From contig QKBP01000058.1 in the NCBI GenBank assembly GCA_003246035.1, positions 1-6,925 of the forward strand: 6,925 bases of DNA. Reading direction: 5' to 3'. Below the pieces are notes generated by a model. It worked only from the letters and a program-made list of their open reading frames with translations. It did no database searches and had not been told where the DNA came from. This document shows positions 4,787-6,925 of the stretch, in pieces (position 1 is the stretch's first letter; the number at the start of each line of letters is the position of its first letter). A program made the position numbers and the translations under genes. The stretch is from Desulfuromonadaceae bacterium (GTDB taxonomy: Bacteria > Desulfobacterota > Desulfuromonadia > Desulfuromonadales > SZUA-401).

Positions 4787-4848
4787 ACCGTCTCTTTACC
4801 CCCCCTTTAAACCCCGTTTACGCCGCTGTGCTAGGCTACAACCATGAA
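4781..4848 (+). promoter_or_regulatory. Four 11-bp phased TTTA repeats and promoter-like core upstream of msrB
   Basis: TTTAC at 4784, TTTAC at 4795, TTTAA at 4806 and TTTAC at 4817 are spaced exactly 11 bases apart. The units are CTCTTTACCGT, CTCTTTACCCC, CCCTTTAAACC and CCGTTTACGCC. Direct repeats of 10-11 bp on one DNA face are typical of OmpR/PhoB-type response-regulator sites. Fifteen bases after the last repeat comes TGCTAGGCT (4829-4837), a plausible extended -10 without a -35, as expected for an activator-dependent promoter. The part from 4817 to 4848 is shared with the region upstream of the VOC gene. The regulator is unknown; no regulator gene lies next to it. Confidence 0.55.
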
Positions 4849-4902
4849 CAACCCACACCCGCCCGGCGGGGCGACCGCCGGACGGCAGAGACGGAGGAAA
4901 CC

Positions 4903-5041
4903 ATGAAAAGCCTGATCATTTCCCTGCTCAGTTTCGCCCTGGTGACGCTGGGGGTTCTCCTGGCCCAGGGGAGCGGGCACGAAGGGATGGCCGACAAGGA
5001 CGACGGCATGGCGATGTCCCAGGGCGGGACACGACAGCATG
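4903..5041 (+). pseudogene. Signal peptide and Met-rich linker of MsrB, one base out of frame
   Basis: ATG 4903 has a good ribosome site (GGAGG) and encodes a clear export signal ([21 protein letters not shown]) followed by [15 protein letters not shown]. The MsrB catalytic frame starts at 5039 in a different frame and has no signal of its own. Removing one G from the GGG at 5026-5028 joins the two without a break, giving ...[22 protein letters not shown] and a 200-residue exported MsrB. The out-of-frame continuation runs to 5391 through the msrB coding region as arginine-rich nonsense. I therefore read 4903-5041 as the true N-terminus of msrB, split by a single-base insertion or a sequence error. 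Confidence 0.7.
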
Positions 5042-5506
5042 ATGAAAGGGGAGACCATGACCAGCGAGCGCTACACCGTCCCGAGCGACGCCGAGCTGCG
5101 CAAGCGCCTGACCCCGCTGCAGTACAAGGTGACCCGCGAAGAGGGGACCGAGCCGGCCTTCAACAACGCCTACTGGAACAACCACGAGCCGGGGATCTAC
5201 GTCGACATCATCTCGGGGGTGCCACTCTTCTCCTCGCTCGACAAGTACGAATCGGGGACCGGCTGGCCGAGCTTCACCCGGCCGATCGATCCGGAGGCGG
5301 TGACCGAGCACGAGGACCGCGGCTTCTTTATGGTCCGCACCGAGATCCGCGCCACGCTCTCCGACGCCCACCTGGGGCACGTGTTCGATGACGGGCCGCC
5401 CCCGACCGGGCTGCGCTACTGCATGAACTCGGCGGCGCTGCGCTTCATCCCCAAGGACGAGCTGGAGAAGGAAGGGTACGGCGCGTACCTGGAGCTCTTC
5501 AAGTAA
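5039..5506 (+). CDS. msrB: Peptide-methionine (R)-S-oxide reductase MsrB, catalytic domain
   Basis: It reduces methionine-R-sulfoxide in proteins. The 155-residue reading contains GTGWPSF (73-79), the active-site strand HLGHVFDDG (111-119), and [11 protein letters not shown] with catalytic Cys128 and Asn130. The two zinc-binding CXXC pairs of many MsrBs are missing; the first is replaced by DIISG. This is the zinc-free form seen in PilB-like and MsrA/B-fusion enzymes. No obvious resolving cysteine is present, since Cys128 is the only Cys. As written the protein would be cytoplasmic, from ATG 5039 or from ATG 5057 behind GGGGAG. However, an in-phase-but-for-one-base signal peptide lies directly upstream and the neighbouring MsrA is exported, so the native form was probably periplasmic. 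msrA begins 33 bases downstream, forming an operon. Confidence 0.93.
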   Translation: MMKGETMTSERYTVPSDAELRKRLTPLQYKVTREEGTEPAFNNAYWNNHEPGIYVDIISGVPLFSSLDKYESGTGWPSFTRPIDPEAVTEHEDRGFFMVRTEIRATLSDAHLGHVFDDGPPPTGLRYCMNSAALRFIPKDELEKEGYGAYLELFK

Positions 5507-5539
5507 CCGCTTACGACCCGCAATCGACGGGAGGAGACT

Positions 5540-6169
5540 ATGAAACGTTTGCGCAACCTGATCCCGCTGCTGACCCTGCTGTTCGCCGCCGCGCCGGCCC
5601 CGGCCGCGCCGGCGCCCGATACCGCCACGACGGTGCTGGCCGGGGGGTGCTTCTGGTGCATGGAGGCCGACTTCGAGAAGCTCGACGGGGTGACCGACGT
5701 GATCTCCGGCTTCACCGGCGGCAGCCAGCCCAACCCGACCTACACCGGCAGCCACACGGGGCACTACGAGGCGGTGGAGATCACCTACGACCCGCGGAAG
5801 CTCAGCTACCGCCAGATCCTCGAGTACTACTGGGTGCACATCGACCCCTTCGACGATCGGGGGCAGTTCTGCGACAAGGGGCACAGCTACCTGAGCGCAA
5901 TCTTTGTTGCCGACGCGACGGAGCGAGCGGTCGCCGAAGAGACCAAGGCCGAGATCGAGAAGACCTTCCAGCAGAAGGTCGCGACCCGGATCCTCGACGC
6001 CACGACCTTCTGGCCGATCCAGGGGGACGAGAGCTACCACCAGGACTACTACAAGAACTACCCGGTCCGTTACAAGTTCTACCGCTGGAACTGCGGCCGC
6101 GACCAGCGCCTCGAGGAGATCTGGGGCCCGAAGGCCGCGCAAGGCCCGGGGGAGGGGGGACAGGATTGA
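5540..6169 (+). CDS. msrA: Exported peptide-methionine (S)-S-oxide reductase MsrA
   Basis: It reduces methionine-S-sulfoxide, complementing MsrB. The 209-residue protein has a signal peptide of about 23 residues (KRLRNLIPLLTLLFAAAPAPA) and the catalytic motif GCFWC with nucleophile Cys37. It also has GHYEAVEITYDP (74-85), the conserved FCDKGHSYLSAIF (110-122), and the C-terminal YHQDYYKNYPVRYKFYRWN, which ends before Cys185, a possible resolving residue. The length fits a full MsrA plus signal. Strong ribosome site GGGAGGAG; start unambiguous. With msrB it would repair oxidised methionines in envelope proteins, which could include the cytochromes and lipoproteins encoded upstream. The last codons overlap an intrinsic terminator, so the operon ends here. 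Confidence 0.95.
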   Translation: MKRLRNLIPLLTLLFAAAPAPAAPAPDTATTVLAGGCFWCMEADFEKLDGVTDVISGFTGGSQPNPTYTGSHTGHYEAVEITYDPRKLSYRQILEYYWVHIDPFDDRGQFCDKGHSYLSAIFVADATERAVAEETKAEIEKTFQQKVATRILDATTFWPIQGDESYHQDYYKNYPVRYKFYRWNCGRDQRLEEIWGPKAAQGPGEGGQD

Positions 6170-6190
6170 AATCCTTCCCCCTTCTGTTTT
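6155..6190 (+). terminator. Intrinsic terminator of the msrBA operon
   Basis: GGGGGA (6155-6160) pairs with TCCCCC (6176-6181). After one bulged C, AGGAT (6162-6166) pairs with ATCCT (6171-6175) around the loop TGAA. The tail TTCTGTTTT follows (6182-6190). The 11-pair stem includes the msrA stop codon at 6167-6169. Confidence 0.75.
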
Positions 6191-6231
6191 AATCTTCTCC
6201 ATCTGTTCATCCCATGCGAAGGAACCGCACT

Positions 6232-6678
6232 GTGCCCCATCCGCAACACGTTCTCGTCGTCAGCTGCCTGGTGCGCAACCGGGACGACGCCATCCTCTGC
6301 GTGAAGCATCACCGGCGCGGCTGGGAGCTGCCGCAGGGGCGGGTGGAGGAGGGAGAGGGGCTGCTCGCCGCCCTCATCCGCGAGGTCCGGGAGGAGACCG
6401 GCGTCACCCCCGGCGCGCCACGGCTGGCCGCGGTCTGGTCGAAGTTAAGCGAACCTGCGGCGCTGATCCACGGCTTCGTCGCGCTCTCCGAGGGCGGAGA
6501 ACCGGCTCCGAGCGCAGAGACTCCGGAGGTGGCATGGCTCGGTGAAGACGAGGCGAAGCGGCGGATTGTCCACCCGGTCAACCGCGACCGCCTCCACGAC
6601 CTGCTCGCCTTCGACGGCTCCGTGCGGTTTTACACCTACACCACCGGGCCGTATGCCCGGCTGGCGGACGGAGAATAA
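6232..6678 (+). CDS. Nudix hydrolase
   Basis: A complete Nudix box GX5EX7REUXEEXGU is present (GRVEEGE-GLLAALI-REVREETGV, residues 36-58 from GTG), which binds the metal used to cleave nucleoside-diphosphate-linked substrates. The fold strands before it (HVLVVSCLVRNRDDAILCV, then GWELPQG) are standard. Substrate could be a nucleotide, a nucleotide sugar or an oxidised nucleotide; the sequence does not decide. I chose the start GTG 6232 because AAGGAA (6219-6224) sits seven bases upstream. The in-frame ATG 6214 has no ribosome site and contributes an odd, unconserved-looking MRRNRT. The product is about 148 residues, normal for the family. It follows the msrBA terminator, so it is probably transcribed separately, though no promoter is clear in the 60 bases between. 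Confidence 0.9.
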   Translation: MPHPQHVLVVSCLVRNRDDAILCVKHHRRGWELPQGRVEEGEGLLAALIREVREETGVTPGAPRLAAVWSKLSEPAALIHGFVALSEGGEPAPSAETPEVAWLGEDEAKRRIVHPVNRDRLHDLLAFDGSVRFYTYTTGPYARLADGE

Positions 6679-6679
6679 T

Positions 6680-6693
6680 CCCCCCCCCGGGGG
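6680..6693. repeat. C9-G5 homopolymer tract
   Basis: Nine C residues (6680-6688) are followed by five G residues (6689-6693) between the Nudix gene and the next gene. The runs can fold back on each other and are prone to slippage and sequencing error. They lie outside coding sequence. Confidence 0.5.
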
Positions 6694-6709
6694 AGAAGAC
6701 GAGGTCGAC

Positions 6710-6925
6710 ATGCCCGACACCATCCTGCTCCACTATCCCCTCACCAAGGAGCTGTGGCGCCAGTTCTTCGAGGCCCACTATGGCTGCGACGCCACCCTCA
6801 AGCAGCGCTGGCTGTGGGGGGTCGTCTGCATCGTCATCGCCTGCCTCGGCTTCGCCGGCTTCTACGACAACCTCATCATCGCTTCGCTGCTGGTCGCGAC
6901 CGGCCTCTACGGGGTGCTCTCGCGG
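6710..6925 (+). CDS. Membrane protein of unknown function, 5' part only
   Basis: Seventy-two codons are present, open to the window end. The start ATG 6710 has GAGG five bases upstream. The N-terminal 30 residues are soluble and aromatic-rich (ILLHYPLTKELWRQFFEAHY). Two closely spaced hydrophobic segments follow: LWGVVCIVIACLGFAGF (about 34-50) and NLIIASLLVATGLYGVL (about 53-70). This soluble-head-then-helical-hairpin start is reminiscent of YcxB-like membrane proteins, but the evidence is too thin to name it. It begins 31 bases after the Nudix stop and may be co-transcribed with it. Confidence 0.7.
   Translation, partial: MPDTILLHYPLTKELWRQFFEAHYGCDATLKQRWLWGVVCIVIACLGFAGFYDNLIIASLLVATGLYGVLSR

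Noticed and set aside
3786..4847. A 353-codon plus-strand frame overlapping the VOC and TMEM175 genes
   Set aside because: It runs through two well-supported genes in the wrong frame and has arginine-rich, domain-free content.
4928..6202. A 424-codon open frame on the minus strand
   Set aside because: It is antisense to msrB and msrA, which are unmistakable; composition is that of a shadow frame.
6680..6693. C9-G5 tract as a phase-variation switch
   Set aside because: It is outside both coding regions, and nothing shows that its length would change expression.

Overview
The window is GC-rich DNA of about 65% G+C by eye. A candidate GEMM-I type cyclic-dinucleotide riboswitch stands in front of an exported multiheme cytochrome gene, and an exported MsrB/MsrA pair lies further on. 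Such riboswitch-controlled cytochrome operons are best known from Geobacter, Pelobacter and Desulfuromonas relatives, so a Desulfuromonadota-type organism is my best guess. This is inferred from gene content and style, not from a marker gene.

Layout. (1) Bases 1-917, minus strand: a GbsR/MarR-type regulator and, downstream of it, the start of an atypical SDR (NAD(P)-binding) gene that runs off the window. Both have a GTTC-N10-GAAC dyad at the same distance from their start codons. The dyad of the regulator gene encloses its own -10 box, which suggests autorepression and control of the SDR gene. (2) Bases 1022-3487, plus strand: a leader with a diverged GEMM-I aptamer and an overlapping terminator hairpin, followed by a four-helix membrane protein of unknown function, a small exported cytochrome c (three CXXCH sites, reading frame broken once) and an NHL beta-propeller lipoprotein. 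Together these look like an envelope electron-transfer module switched on by c-di-GMP or cGAMP. (3) Bases 3570-4772: a VOC-fold protein and a TMEM175/DUF1211 membrane protein, probably co-transcribed. (4) Bases 4781-6190: a regulatory region with four TTTA-centred repeats spaced exactly 11 bp apart, then msrB and msrA, ending in a clear intrinsic terminator. MsrA has a signal peptide. The MsrB signal peptide is present upstream but one base out of frame. (5) Bases 6232-6925: a Nudix hydrolase with a GTG start, and the first 72 codons of an unidentified membrane protein.

The most notable signals are the riboswitch-cytochrome unit, with a covarying change next to its predicted ligand pocket; the 11-bp phased repeats in front of msrBA; a 32-bp core (27/32 identical) shared by the regions upstream of the VOC gene and msrB; the shared dyad of the regulator-SDR pair; and two single-base frameshifts (cytochrome and MsrB) that can each be repaired by one G in a short G-run. 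The frameshifts may be sequencing or assembly errors rather than biology.
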